Positions 33,801 through 43,406 are shown, counted from the stretch's first letter. The stretch: DNA of 64,000 bases from Treponema sp. (GCA_009781635.1 WQXU01000006.1:1-64000); one strand, 5' to 3'. Made by a program: numbers and translations. The notes: a model not told the origin generated them from the letters alone.

Positions 33801-35930
33801 ATGGAATCACTGCCCTTCCTGGAAGACATTTATCCGCAGGACCTTTTATACGCCAAAACAATCAGATCGCCTGTTGCAAGGGGTATCATAAAGTTTATAA
33901 AGACTCCCAAGCTTCCTGATAATTATACTTTTTTTACGGCAAGAAATATTCCTGGTGTGAATCTCCTTGAAGGCACGTTAATTCCAATCCTTGCGGAAAA
34001 GGAACTATCTTACATTGGGGAGCCTGTTGCCATTTTATTGGGACCAAACAAGGTTAAACTGGAAGAGCTTGCGGCAAAATGCATTGTTTACGCCGATGAA
34101 GAAAAAGCCGTTTTTGACATTAAAGATGAAAACAGTAAAATTGAGGCGAAAAGAGAAATAAAAATAGGTAACGCGCAGGAAATATTTGAAAAAAACGAAA
34201 AAATCATTACAGGTAGTTATACAACGGGGATTCAGGAACACTGGTATGCCGAACCTGCAGGCGCCGTATGCTTTTTAAGAGAACAAAAAGACAGCGAGGA
34301 TAAAGTAGAGGCAAAAAATAAAAAAACAGCAAAAGAGTCCTTTAAAAATAATTTTGTCTTAAGAACTGCAAGTCAATGGCCCTACCATGTAAAGCGCTCT
34401 GTTTCCAGGGTGTTGGATATTGAACAGACCAATGTTATTATTGAGCCCACCTCCTTAAATCTTCATATGGACGGCAAATTATGGTATCCCTCCCTTATTG
34501 CATGCCATGCAGCTCTTGGCTCATTTATCACAAAAAAAGCAGTACGTCTTATTTTAACAAAGGAAGAAGATTTCCTTTTTACGCCAAAACGTTTTTATTC
34601 AAATATTGATATTACAACCGCAATCAAAGAAAACGGCGATATCTCTGCTGCAGAAATCGATATCTCTGTTAACCTTGGCGCATATGGGGTTAACGCTAAT
34701 GAAATTCTGGATCATGTATGTCTTGGCGTTTTAGCTTTTTATAGAATTCCTGATATAAAATTGACAGCAAAAGCATACTGTACGAATATTCCGCCGCAGG
34801 GGCCATTTTCCGGCTTTGGTCTTGCGCAGGGACTTTTTGCAAAGGAGAGGCATGTATCACAAATCGCAGATACGCTTAAGCTTGATCCTGCGCAGTGGAG
34901 ATTAAATTGCATAGAACCCAATTTTGTTTTACCTGTAAACCAGCAAAAAAATTCTCTTTCCGGTGAGGAATTAATAAAAACGGCAGCGAATTTAAGCGAT
35001 TACTACCGCAAGTGGTCTTCCCATGAATTACTGCTTCATAGCCGCAAGGAAAAATTACCTGACAAAAATGACAATCCCCGCGGCATTGGATTGGCTGTAG
35101 CTTATCAAAATAACGGCCTTCTCTATCATGGCAGGGATAATGGCGTCTATAGCGTGGAAGTAACATTAACAAAGGAATGTATTCTGGAAATCAGGGCAAG
35201 CATAACAACGCCGGAAGACTATAACAAGATATGGGAGAAAGTTGCCCTTGAAACCATGTCTATAAAACCGGAAATGGTGCGGATTATTTCAACAGGCGCG
35301 CCTGACTGCGGCCCCTCTTGCTCTTCAAGAAACATTACAGTTATTACAAAACTGGTTGAAAGATGCTGCCTTGCGATCCGCAAACAGCGGTTCCATGACC
35401 CGCTTCCGATAACTGTGCGCCGTTCAGTTAAACCTCAAAACGGCGCTTTATTAAGCGGGCATTTCACAGCGCCTCCGGGAAAAGTGATGGACATTAACAG
35501 TTTCTCAAAATTGGGTATGGCTGCCGCAGTTGTTGAAGTATCAATCGATATTGTCGAGTGTGTTCCGAAAATCCGCGGCGTTTGGCTTGCTGTTGACGGC
35601 GGAAAAATCATATCAAAAAACAGAGCCAAAAGAAGCATCATGCGCGGCACGGCTCAGGCTCTTGGCTGGGCATTTACGGAGAACATCGAATACATTGACG
35701 GTATTTTGCCAAGGAAACAGTATGACAATTATAATATTTTTTCGCCAATGGAAATCCCGCCTATACACATACATTTTATTGAAAATGATTTTAGTGAGCC
35801 AAAAGGAATTGGAGATCTGCCTTCATCATGCATACCGGCAGCTTTTCTGCAGGCTGTTTCACAGGCAACAGGAAATTGCTTTAAATCGATCCCCATAAAA
35901 AGAAAAGATATTTGGGAAATAGTCAGATGA
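33801..35930 (+). CDS. Xanthine dehydrogenase-family molybdopterin-binding subunit (atypical active site)
   Basis: 709 residues with the a/b-hammerhead start (MESLPFLEDIYPQDLLYAKTI is too long a match to quote fully; the first part is clear) and the Mo-cofactor domains of the XDH/CO-dehydrogenase family. Three family signatures are altered. The GGGFGGK loop is replaced by LNLHMDGK (about 218-226), the AFRGFG motif reads PFSGFG (about 333), and the catalytic Glu of GVGE near the C-terminus reads GIGD (about 670). The order Mo subunit, FeS subunit, FAD subunit is the usual three-gene operon. The substrate cannot be assigned. No molybdenum-cofactor maturation gene is nearby. Confidence 0.8.
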   Translation: MESLPFLEDIYPQDLLYAKTIRSPVARGIIKFIKTPKLPDNYTFFTARNIPGVNLLEGTLIPILAEKELSYIGEPVAILLGPNKVKLEELAAKCIVYADEEKAVFDIKDENSKIEAKREIKIGNAQEIFEKNEKIITGSYTTGIQEHWYAEPAGAVCFLREQKDSEDKVEAKNKKTAKESFKNNFVLRTASQWPYHVKRSVSRVLDIEQTNVIIEPTSLNLHMDGKLWYPSLIACHAALGSFITKKAVRLILTKEEDFLFTPKRFYSNIDITTAIKENGDISAAEIDISVNLGAYGVNANEILDHVCLGVLAFYRIPDIKLTAKAYCTNIPPQGPFSGFGLAQGLFAKERHVSQIADTLKLDPAQWRLNCIEPNFVLPVNQQKNSLSGEELIKTAANLSDYYRKWSSHELLLHSRKEKLPDKNDNPRGIGLAVAYQNNGLLYHGRDNGVYSVEVTLTKECILEIRASITTPEDYNKIWEKVALETMSIKPEMVRIISTGAPDCGPSCSSRNITVITKLVERCCLAIRKQRFHDPLPITVRRSVKPQNGALLSGHFTAPPGKVMDINSFSKLGMAAAVVEVSIDIVECVPKIRGVWLAVDGGKIISKNRAKRSIMRGTAQALGWAFTENIEYIDGILPRKQYDNYNIFSPMEIPPIHIHFIENDFSEPKGIGDLPSSCIPAAFLQAVSQATGNCFKSIPIKRKDIWEIVR

Positions 35931-36412
35931 TAATAAATTTTATTTTAAACGGCGAGGATGTTGTTTTCCGCGGAGATGCCGGCACAAGACTAATCGACAT
36001 TCTGCGCGGAAACTTTGGTTTGTTCGGAGCAAAACCAGGCTGCCTTGCAGGACAATGCGGCGCATGCTCTGTATTTCTTAATGGAAACGTCAGCCTTGCA
36101 TGCCTGATCCCGGCATTTAAAATCCGGGGAAGTGAAATAATTACAATCGAAGGTTTTTCACAAACAAATGAGTACGAGGAAATAATTACAGCTTTTGCAA
36201 ATGTTCATCTGGGTAATTGCGGTTACTGCGAGGCTGGAAAAATACTTTGTACAGAGGCATTGCTTGATAAAAACCTGACACCCTCCGATGAAGAAATATT
36301 AATGGGATTTTCCGGAATTAAATGCCGCTGCACAAATGCCCAAAGGCTTGTGAAAGCCGTAAATAATATCTCGCTAATACGCAAAAAGAGGATTTATGGA
36401 CGCTCCTTATAA
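35927..36412 (+). CDS. XDH-family [2Fe-2S] subunit
   Basis: About 161 residues from the ATG at 35927, which overlaps the Mo-subunit stop (ATGA). An N-terminal plant-type ferredoxin fold has GCLAGQCGACSVFLNG with a further Cys in LACL. The C-terminal four-helix domain has GNCGYCEAG and KCRCTN. All eight cysteines for two [2Fe-2S] clusters are present. It shuttles electrons from the molybdenum site to the FAD subunit. An in-frame ATG at 35912 would add five residues but lies inside the preceding gene. Confidence 0.9.
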   Translation: MIINFILNGEDVVFRGDAGTRLIDILRGNFGLFGAKPGCLAGQCGACSVFLNGNVSLACLIPAFKIRGSEIITIEGFSQTNEYEEIITAFANVHLGNCGYCEAGKILCTEALLDKNLTPSDEEILMGFSGIKCRCTNAQRLVKAVNNISLIRKKRIYGRSL

Positions 36413-37256
36413 TCAGGTGCTTTTTCCTGTCTCATTCCAGGAACTGTTTACGGTGTGGAGCCGTTTCCCCGATGCCATCCCCCATGCCGGAGGAACTAAC
36501 CTTATAAGAAGAGCTCTGCATACATCTGTTTTCCTGTGTCTTGACAATATCGAAGAGCTAAGCCGGATTACAAGAACTGAACATTACCTTGAAATTGGTT
36601 CTATGGTCAAATTAAGCAAACTTATAAATCTTGGAAAAATAGTACCCCAGACTCTCAGATCCTGTTTAAATAATATCGCCGGAGTTCAACTCAGGAACAC
36701 AGCTGCAATCGGCGGTAATATTTGCAGCACCTTAAGGCTTCTTGATTTGCCGGCAGCCCTTACCGCTCTTGATGCGCAGTATGAACTTCGCAGTAATCAG
36801 AGCTCACGCTGGATTTCAGCCTCACGTTTTCATTCTGTAGAATATGACTCTCTTGCCAAAGGTTCATTGGAAAACAGGTACAAGGTCTGTAATGCTCTTA
36901 ATAAACAGGAACTGCTTACCAGAATAAGGCTGCCCCTTCATCAGTGGAATTATGCAGTTTATAAAAAATTTTATTGCGAAGACCAGAATATTAGTGAATT
37001 ATTGTTCTTTCTTGCCAGGACACAAAAAAACATATTATCCGAAATAAGGGTATTATTTAAAGGAAATACAATTTTACGTAATAAAAGCTGTGAGGATATC
37101 CTTAACGGGAAGTCTTTACCCTTAAGCAAAAGGACAACCGATGAATTTATCGAAGGCTGGAAAGAATTCCTTGCTCCTAAACATGAGTTAAGTGAATTTC
37201 TTAAAAATTCCCTTATAAACAGCATAGAAGAAAATATTTACAATCTTTCGGAATAA
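36396..37256 (+). CDS. XDH-family FAD-binding subunit
   Basis: 286 residues with FAD-binding motifs in order: PHAGGTNLIRR (for AGGTDLL) near residue 30, and TAAIGGNICST near residue 107. The C-terminal CO-dehydrogenase flavoprotein domain follows. It should accept electrons from the [2Fe-2S] subunit and pass them to NAD+ or another acceptor. It overlaps the FeS gene by 17 bp and is the last gene of the operon. Confidence 0.85.
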   Translation: MDAPYNQVLFPVSFQELFTVWSRFPDAIPHAGGTNLIRRALHTSVFLCLDNIEELSRITRTEHYLEIGSMVKLSKLINLGKIVPQTLRSCLNNIAGVQLRNTAAIGGNICSTLRLLDLPAALTALDAQYELRSNQSSRWISASRFHSVEYDSLAKGSLENRYKVCNALNKQELLTRIRLPLHQWNYAVYKKFYCEDQNISELLFFLARTQKNILSEIRVLFKGNTILRNKSCEDILNGKSLPLSKRTTDEFIEGWKEFLAPKHELSEFLKNSLINSIEENIYNLSE

Positions 37257-37297
37257 AAAATTAATTTAAAAAGTATTACAAATTTTCGTAACCCCCC

Positions 37298-37325
37298 TTG
37301 ACAAATATCCATTTTGAGATATATT
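37298..37325 (+). promoter_or_regulatory. Promoter of the ChW protein gene
   Basis: Perfect -35 TTGACA (37298-37303), 16-bp spacer, TATATT (37320-37325). The leader of about 65 nt ends in AAGGAG 6 nt before the ATG at 37397. This strong arrangement predicts high expression. Confidence 0.65.
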
Positions 37326-37396
37326 AGCTACATATGTCTTGTTATAGACTACTTGCTAAAAATAAGACGGCGGGAAAGACCGCAAAGGAGATGACA

Positions 37397-37888
37397 ATGA
37401 AAAAATTATTTGTTGTTTTTCTTGTACTTATGTTAGTACCGATTTGTGCTTTTGCGCAACAGGCCGCTGCCGCTGCCACTGCTGAAGTACGCTATAGCGT
37501 ACACATGTCAAACATTGGTTGGGGTGGATTTGCAGTTGATGGTGAAACCGCTGGAACCACTGGACAGAACCGCCAGATCGAAGCAATCAGAGCTAGCGTT
37601 ATTTCCAATGTAACCGGAAGCATCCGCTATGATGTTCATGTTCAGAATGTTGGCTGGTTAGGCTGGCAGTTTGATAATGACATTGCAGGAACCACTGGAA
37701 GAAACCTCCAGGTCGAAGCAATCAGAGTACAGCTTTCCGGACAGTTAGCAGCACGCTTTGACGTACGCTATCGCGTCCACATGTCGAATCAGGGCTGGTC
37801 TGGCTGGTCAGTAAATGGCGAAGCTGCCGGAACCACAGGACAGAATCGTCAGCTGGAAGCAATTGAAATCAGACTTGTTGCAAAATAA
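37397..37888 (+). CDS. Secreted protein of three ChW repeats
   Basis: 163 residues from the ATG at 37397, placed by AAGGAG 6 nt upstream; an ATG at 37334 in frame has no ribosome site. The signal peptide (MKKLFVVFLVLMLVPICAFA) ends about residue 20. The mature protein is three repeats of about 45 residues with the pattern Y-VH-QN-GW-GW--(D/N)GE-AGTTGQN-Q-EAI, the clostridial hydrophobic-W (ChW) domain. ChW proteins are known mainly from Clostridium acetobutylicum and relatives, where they are surface or extracellular and may bind polymers or proteins. Having no other domain is unusual. It is a single-gene unit with its own promoter and terminator. Binding target unknown. Confidence 0.85.
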   Translation: MKKLFVVFLVLMLVPICAFAQQAAAAATAEVRYSVHMSNIGWGGFAVDGETAGTTGQNRQIEAIRASVISNVTGSIRYDVHVQNVGWLGWQFDNDIAGTTGRNLQVEAIRVQLSGQLAARFDVRYRVHMSNQGWSGWSVNGEAAGTTGQNRQLEAIEIRLVAK

Positions 37889-37912
37889 GAAAAACAATTT
37901 TTCAATTTTGAA

Positions 37913-37941
37913 GGTTCCGGTGTTTGCCGGAGCCTTTTTTT
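37913..37941 (+). terminator. Rho-independent terminator of the ChW gene
   Basis: GGTTCCGG (37913-37920) pairs with CCGGAGCC (37927-37934) with one G-T pair, loop TGTTTG, followed by seven T residues. Confidence 0.85.
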
Positions 37942-37970
37942 ATACCCTTACTCCAAAAATCTAATATACC

Positions 37971-38106
37971 TTGTAAATCATTTTTTTTTGTGATACTGTT
38001 CTTTTACCGGTACTATATCAGGCAAATCATCAGATTCATTGAGCGTGTTACGGCCGCCGTTGGTATCTTTTGTTCCCCTGTTTAATTAAAACAGGGAATT
38101 TTTTCA
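37971..38106 (+). promoter_or_regulatory. Candidate leader/attenuator or small RNA upstream of aroB
   Basis: TTGTAA (37971-37976), 17 bp, TACTGT (37994-37999) could start a transcript near 38006. At 38076-38096 a perfect hairpin CCCTGTTT/AAACAGGG is followed by a T-run (38099-38104), a terminator-like structure about 40 bp before aroB. The transcript would be about 100 nt, containing ACGGCCGCCGT near 38050. It may be an attenuated aroB leader or an independent small RNA. I recognise no known riboswitch. Confidence 0.4.
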
Positions 38107-38143
38107 TTAAAAATTTCCGTTTTTTGTCCGGAAAGGTTGAGTT

Positions 38144-39214
38144 TTGCTTTTTTCATTTGGTAATTATAAAACTTGTGTTCATATCATACATGAAATACCG
38201 GAAATCGGCGGGATTTTTAAAGATGTATCGTGTAATGTTTCCAATACGCTTCTAATTGCTGACGAAAATACTGCATATATTGCGCAAAAAATCACTTGTG
38301 ATTTAAAATTGCCGCTTTGCATTTTAAAGAGCGGCGAGGATAACAAGAGCTGGCAGTCTGTTCAAACAATAATTGAAGCCGCACGCAATGCCGGCCTTGG
38401 AAGAGATGGCGTATTTATCGCTGTCGGCGGCGGCGTTATTGGTGATATAGCAGGTTTTGCAGCGTCAATTTATATGCGAGGCTGCCGTCTTGTAATGGTG
38501 CCTACTACCCTGCTTTCAATGGTAGATGCCTCAGTCGGGGGTAAGACCGGCTTTGACTTATTTGATATTAAGAACCTTGCAGGCAGTTTTTATCCTGCAG
38601 AAAATGTCTACATACCGCTAAAAGCTCTTTTATCTCTGCCGCAAAAAGAAATGAAAAGCGGAATGGCGGAGTTAATAAAAACTGCCATTCTTTGCGGCGG
38701 CAATTTTCTTGAAGAGCTTTATTCTCTTTGCGGTAATATTACAGAAGATGCTCTTTTTAATTTCATTAAAAGAGCTGTTAAATATAAGGGCAGCATTGTT
38801 AAAACAGATCCTTTAGAAAAAGGCAAAAAACGTATTCTCCTTAATCTGGGGCATACATTCGGTCATGCTCTTGAAAGCGCATCAGGTCTTGGAAATATCA
38901 CCCATGGAGAAGCTGTAGCCTGGGGAATTGCACGCTCCTGTGAGCTGGGTATAGCTTTTGGCATTACCCCAAAAGAAAGAGCAAAAAAAATTAAGGATTT
39001 ACTTACAGCATTTGATTACTATACTGCCTGCCCTCATTATCTTGTTAAGGATAATGAAACATTAATCAATGCGATGTATAGTGATAAAAAAAAGAGAGAC
39101 GGAAAACTTACATTTATCATTCCGGATAAAAACAGCGCCCATCCTTTGGTTCTGGAAACTGAAAACGAATTAAATATTTTAAGGAATATATTATCATGCA
39201 CAAGTACAATATGA
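38144..39214 (+). CDS. aroB: 3-dehydroquinate synthase
   Basis: 356 residues with AroB signatures: SGEDNKSWQSVQTI, VGGGVIGDIAGFAASIYMRG (NAD-binding), PTTLLSMVDASVGGKTG, MAELIKTAI and NLGHTFGHALE (zinc-binding His). It converts DAHP to 3-dehydroquinate in the shikimate pathway. The start is TTG at 38144 with AAAGG 8 nt upstream; no ATG is suitably placed. A terminator-like hairpin in the leader suggests attenuation. The next gene overlaps its 3' end. Confidence 0.93.
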   Translation: MLFSFGNYKTCVHIIHEIPEIGGIFKDVSCNVSNTLLIADENTAYIAQKITCDLKLPLCILKSGEDNKSWQSVQTIIEAARNAGLGRDGVFIAVGGGVIGDIAGFAASIYMRGCRLVMVPTTLLSMVDASVGGKTGFDLFDIKNLAGSFYPAENVYIPLKALLSLPQKEMKSGMAELIKTAILCGGNFLEELYSLCGNITEDALFNFIKRAVKYKGSIVKTDPLEKGKKRILLNLGHTFGHALESASGLGNITHGEAVAWGIARSCELGIAFGITPKERAKKIKDLLTAFDYYTACPHYLVKDNETLINAMYSDKKKRDGKLTFIIPDKNSAHPLVLETENELNILRNILSCTSTI

Positions 39215-40719
39215 ATCTGCGTTTATTATCATTTTTTCTTCTTTTTGTTTTTTCATTTGTCCCTGTTTTCTCCCAGGATGAAACAGGGTATAGATCTGAC
39301 TCAACATTTATTATTAATTCGTTTACTTTCAGTATAATCGGTTTCACCCAGCCTTTTGCGTTAATTAACAAGGCTGATTTAGTTACAGGCGAAGTGATAA
39401 CTGGATTTAACTATCTTGAAAAATATATACAGGATAAAACACAGCTTCTTGTTAATGAAAGAGTATTAAAAGACAATGTTAAAATCGAATATACAATCGA
39501 CGAAATTACTGATGATGAAAAATTTCCTGTTGATCTGACTATTTATGTCGAAGACACATGGAATATTGTCGCCATTCCGCGCCCCCAATACACTTCCAAT
39601 TCCGGTTTTGACCTGACAGTAAAAGCGCGCGACTATAATTTCCTCGGCACAATGAGTCCTTTAAGGCTTGATGTTGGATACCAGCGCGATCTTGAAGAGC
39701 GGAATTTTGTCACTGTAATGCTTGATTCCGGTATTCCGTTCAGGGCTTTTGGTTATAACTGGCACTTCAATTTTGATCACGATGTACAATACCGTCCCAA
39801 TATGGAACAGCACTGGTATTATTATAATGTTACAGGCATATCCGTAGATATACCTGTTTTTTTTACTACGCCTACTTTTGGTTTTGAAGTAGCATTTACT
39901 GTAAACGAAGAGAACTCTGATTTTGATAAACCTGATTACGGTAATTTCCAGGAGGGGCTTTATATATCTACACGTCCTTTTATTTCCTGGAAGATACCTA
40001 CAAGCCTTATGATCGGCGAATACGGGGAGCTGATTTATACTCCGGGAGTATCAACAACTTTCAATCATGAAATCTCACCGTGGATATTATCAGATAACAG
40101 AAGAGGCCCCTTCTTTGACCTTTATCACTCGCTTGGTTTTGGACGTATAAACTGGATTGGCAATTTCCAGGAAGGTTTTTCTGCAAAATTGTCCAATTCA
40201 TTTAAGTATGATTTTTACAGATACGCATATCATATTTACCCTTTAAGCAGCAGTATTCATATGGCCGGTATAGGTCATTTTACAATTACAAATTTCATGG
40301 GCTTCTCTACCAGGCTTATGTACCGTCACTGGTTTAACACTTTTAACGATAAGGCAGGCGATGCTCTGCGCGGAGTATACGACAGGGATATAAAGGCGGA
40401 TTTCATGGTTTCCTTAAATCTTGATCTTCCTTTAAGAGCTTTAAGAATAAGGCCGTCTGAATGGTTTGGCATGCGCCGCAATGTATTCGATTTTGATCTT
40501 CATATAAGTCCTGTTTTGGACATGGCCGTTTATCAGCATCCCGGAACGCAGGGAGATTTTAATTCTGATAGCTTTCTTATCTCAGGCGGTTTTGAGATTA
40601 TTGTATTTCCCGATTTTTTCCGGAGTCTTTACTTAAGAATTTCTGCAGGATGGGATTTTTCTGATATTTCCAAAAGAACTCCCATGGAATTATTCGTAGG
40701 CACTGAGCTTCACTTTTAA
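39196..40719 (+). CDS. Outer-membrane beta-barrel protein with POTRA-like N-terminus (BamA/TamA-like)
   Basis: 507 residues. A signal peptide ends near VPVFSQ. Residues about 35-120 resemble one POTRA unit (FSIIGFTQPFALIN ... EYTIDEITDDEKFPVDLTIYVEDTW). The rest is rich in alternating aromatic strands and ends in GTELHF, the terminal Phe typical of barrels recognised by the BAM complex. A short Omp85-like transporter is the best guess, but the barrel could be another class. It overlaps aroB by 19 bp. AAGGA lies 10 nt before the ATG at 39196; a second ATG at 39211 overlaps the aroB stop. Confidence 0.6.
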   Translation: MHKYNMNLRLLSFFLLFVFSFVPVFSQDETGYRSDSTFIINSFTFSIIGFTQPFALINKADLVTGEVITGFNYLEKYIQDKTQLLVNERVLKDNVKIEYTIDEITDDEKFPVDLTIYVEDTWNIVAIPRPQYTSNSGFDLTVKARDYNFLGTMSPLRLDVGYQRDLEERNFVTVMLDSGIPFRAFGYNWHFNFDHDVQYRPNMEQHWYYYNVTGISVDIPVFFTTPTFGFEVAFTVNEENSDFDKPDYGNFQEGLYISTRPFISWKIPTSLMIGEYGELIYTPGVSTTFNHEISPWILSDNRRGPFFDLYHSLGFGRINWIGNFQEGFSAKLSNSFKYDFYRYAYHIYPLSSSIHMAGIGHFTITNFMGFSTRLMYRHWFNTFNDKAGDALRGVYDRDIKADFMVSLNLDLPLRALRIRPSEWFGMRRNVFDFDLHISPVLDMAVYQHPGTQGDFNSDSFLISGGFEIIVFPDFFRSLYLRISAGWDFSDISKRTPMELFVGTELHF

Positions 40720-40739
40720 ATATCTACACACAGGAATAT

Positions 40740-42446
40740 ATGCAGGTTTCATCTTTATTATCCATACCCAAAAAATTAAACAGATTATTAACAAAAAGAC
40801 AAAAAATATTTTTATTTATTTTATTGTTATTAACAATATTTTTATCACTTGTTGAAACTGCCGGAATATCGGCAATTATGCCTTTTATCACAGTTGCATC
40901 CAATCCGGATGTTCTTAATGAAGGGTACTATAAATATGCTTTTGATCTTTTTGGATTTACAGATAAAAACGCTTTTATTATTTTCTTTGGCCTTGTAATA
41001 ATAATTTTTTATGTCTTCCGTTCTTTTTATAATATTTTATATACATATATATTAAACAGATATTCACTTGGTACGTATAGAATACTTTCATTAAATCTGT
41101 TTAAAATATTCTGCTCCATCCCGTATAAAAATTTTGTTCAAAAGAATGCAGGAGAAATAATTCAGACTATTAATACGGAAACAGTCAAAGTAAGCCGTCT
41201 TTTAATGTTCTGCCTTCAGGTTTTTTCTGAATTGTTTACAGTATTATTGCTTTATAGCTTATTAATTATTGTTAACTGGAGAATGTCATTAATTTTAACT
41301 GCCATCTTGCTTGTTGTAACCTTAATAGTTCTTGTTTCACTTGTAGAGATTTCCAGGCGCCAGGGAAAGAAAACAACAGAAGCTGTTTTAAGGCAGTCAA
41401 GGATACTTCATGAAGCATTTTATAACTACAAATTTATAAAGCTTCGCGGGAATGAAAGAGATTTTTATGAAAGCTATGACAGCTCTGCAAGATCTGCTGT
41501 CCGTGCAAGTATAATTTCCACAACACTCGGCGTTCTTCCAAGAAATTTTTTGGAGAACTTCGGTTTCTCATTGCTAATATGTATTATAGTTTTTATTACA
41601 TGGTCGATGGGTACTCCGGAAGTTATTATTCCTGTTATCAGCATGTATGCTCTTGCCTTGTACAGGATGCTCCCTGCAATAACAAGAATGCTAAGTTATT
41701 TTAATGAAATAGCTTTTAATTATAACGCTCTTGATCTATATTACAATTCCATGAATCAGGAAGTTGAAAAAGAAGATGATATTAAACTTGACTTTAAAAA
41801 ATCTTTCACTGTCGACTCTGTTGATTTTAAATACAACACTGGTAACGATGTTTTAAAAAATACTTCTTTAGAAGTTATAAAGGGTGAAAGCATTGCAATT
41901 ACAGGCGAATCGGGTTCCGGCAAATCAACTCTTGTAGATATTATTATAGGTATCCACAAACCTAATTCCGGTAATCTTTATTCTGACGGCGTGCGTATTA
42001 CAAATGAAAATATACGTTCATGGAGAAAAAAAATCGGATACATACCTCAGAATATCTATCTCTTTGACGGAACTGTAGCAGACAATGTTACATTTTCCGC
42101 AGAATATAATGAAGAACGCCTTATTGAAAGCCTTAAAATGGCAAATATTTGGGATTTCCTTCTAAAGAACGATGGCATTAATACCCAGGTTGGAGAGGGA
42201 GGCATTCAGTTGTCAGGGGGGCAAAAGCAGCGTATTGGCATTGCCCGCGCGCTTTATACCAATCCAGAAATACTTGTTCTTGATGAAGCGACAAGTTCTC
42301 TTGACAATGAAACCGAAAGTAAAATAATGGATGAGATATATGATTTAAGCAGGGATAAAACCCTTATAATTATCGCCCATCGTTTAAGTACGGTTGAACG
42401 TTGTAATAGAAAAATACTGCTTGATAATGGCGCTATCATAGAATGA
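40740..42446 (+). CDS. ABC exporter (membrane domain plus ATPase), lipid-linked glycan flippase-like
   Basis: 568 residues: six membrane helices (about 1-330) fused to an ATPase with Walker A GESGSGKST (about 390), signature LSGGQKQRIGIARAL (about 491) and Walker B ILVLDEATSSLD (about 511). The architecture is that of MsbA, PglK or peptidase-less type I exporters. In front of a long glycosyltransferase series and without a clear Wzx in the window, a PglK-like flippase of lipid-linked glycan is plausible. Confidence 0.85.
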   Translation: MQVSSLLSIPKKLNRLLTKRQKIFLFILLLLTIFLSLVETAGISAIMPFITVASNPDVLNEGYYKYAFDLFGFTDKNAFIIFFGLVIIIFYVFRSFYNILYTYILNRYSLGTYRILSLNLFKIFCSIPYKNFVQKNAGEIIQTINTETVKVSRLLMFCLQVFSELFTVLLLYSLLIIVNWRMSLILTAILLVVTLIVLVSLVEISRRQGKKTTEAVLRQSRILHEAFYNYKFIKLRGNERDFYESYDSSARSAVRASIISTTLGVLPRNFLENFGFSLLICIIVFITWSMGTPEVIIPVISMYALALYRMLPAITRMLSYFNEIAFNYNALDLYYNSMNQEVEKEDDIKLDFKKSFTVDSVDFKYNTGNDVLKNTSLEVIKGESIAITGESGSGKSTLVDIIIGIHKPNSGNLYSDGVRITNENIRSWRKKIGYIPQNIYLFDGTVADNVTFSAEYNEERLIESLKMANIWDFLLKNDGINTQVGEGGIQLSGGQKQRIGIARALYTNPEILVLDEATSSLDNETESKIMDEIYDLSRDKTLIIIAHRLSTVERCNRKILLDNGAIIE

Positions 42447-42458
42447 ACTGGAGCCATT

Positions 42459-43406
42459 TTGAGTAATCCCTTATTTTCTGTTGTTGTGCTTACATATAAT
42501 CAGGAGCATTATATATCAAGAACACTTGACAGTATTCTTGAGCAGGAACATAAATATCAATACGAAATCTTAATCGGAGAAGACTGTTCTAAAGATAATA
42601 CCCGTAATATTATTTTGGAATACAAAAAATCATATCCTGATATAATTAAACTTCTTTTAAATGAACATAACATGGGAATGATTAAAAACTTTTTTAATGT
42701 TTTACAGCATTGCAAAGGTAAATATATCTTTTTTTGCGCCGGGGATGATTACTGGTTAAATGGAAAAGTAAGCACCCAGATTGATTTTATGGAAAAAAAT
42801 CCTGATATAGGCATGTGCTGCGCAAATGCAGTTTATTTACATGAAAACGGAAAAAAAATATTAACAAAAATAAAAAATGGACTTCATAATTATGAAGATT
42901 TAATTCAGAATAATGATATAGTTCAGGTTACTGCTTGTATAAAAAATCAGTTTATTCCTGAATATATTAAATGCATAGATCCTGTAAACAAAAACTGGCT
43001 GACAGAAGATTATCCTATATGGCTGTATTTTGCTGTTAACAATATAAATATTTACCGTCTTCCTGATGTTTTGGCTGTACATAGATATATTATTAATTCC
43101 ATATCTCATCCCAAAGATTATAATAAAATAAAAAACTGGTTTTTAATGATATTTGACATAAGAAAATATTTTTTGGATTTATGCCAATTGCCTTTTATTA
43201 GGGAAAAACTGGAATATGAATTAAATTGTGATTTGGTTTCACTTGCTGCAAAAAATAATAATTACGAAGATTATTGCGCCTATAATTCAAAGATTGATAA
43301 TAAAAATACCAAAAATAAGATTAACAAGTACATAGCTAAACACCGTTTTTTATTTAATATTGTTTATCAATACTATAATATCAGGAAAAGACTGTTAAGT
43401 AAATGA
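42459..43406 (+). CDS. Glycosyltransferase family 2
   Basis: 315 residues. The GT-A domain starts LFSVVVLTYNQEHYISRTLDS with IGEDCSKDNT and FFCAGDDYWL as the nucleotide-sugar/metal region. No membrane helices. A cytoplasmic sugar transferase in polymer assembly; the sugar is not predictable. The start is TTG at 42459 with GGAG 5 nt upstream. The stop overlaps the next gene by ATGA. Confidence 0.82.
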   Translation: MSNPLFSVVVLTYNQEHYISRTLDSILEQEHKYQYEILIGEDCSKDNTRNIILEYKKSYPDIIKLLLNEHNMGMIKNFFNVLQHCKGKYIFFCAGDDYWLNGKVSTQIDFMEKNPDIGMCCANAVYLHENGKKILTKIKNGLHNYEDLIQNNDIVQVTACIKNQFIPEYIKCIDPVNKNWLTEDYPIWLYFAVNNINIYRLPDVLAVHRYIINSISHPKDYNKIKNWFLMIFDIRKYFLDLCQLPFIREKLEYELNCDLVSLAAKNNNYEDYCAYNSKIDNKNTKNKINKYIAKHRFLFNIVYQYYNIRKRLLSK

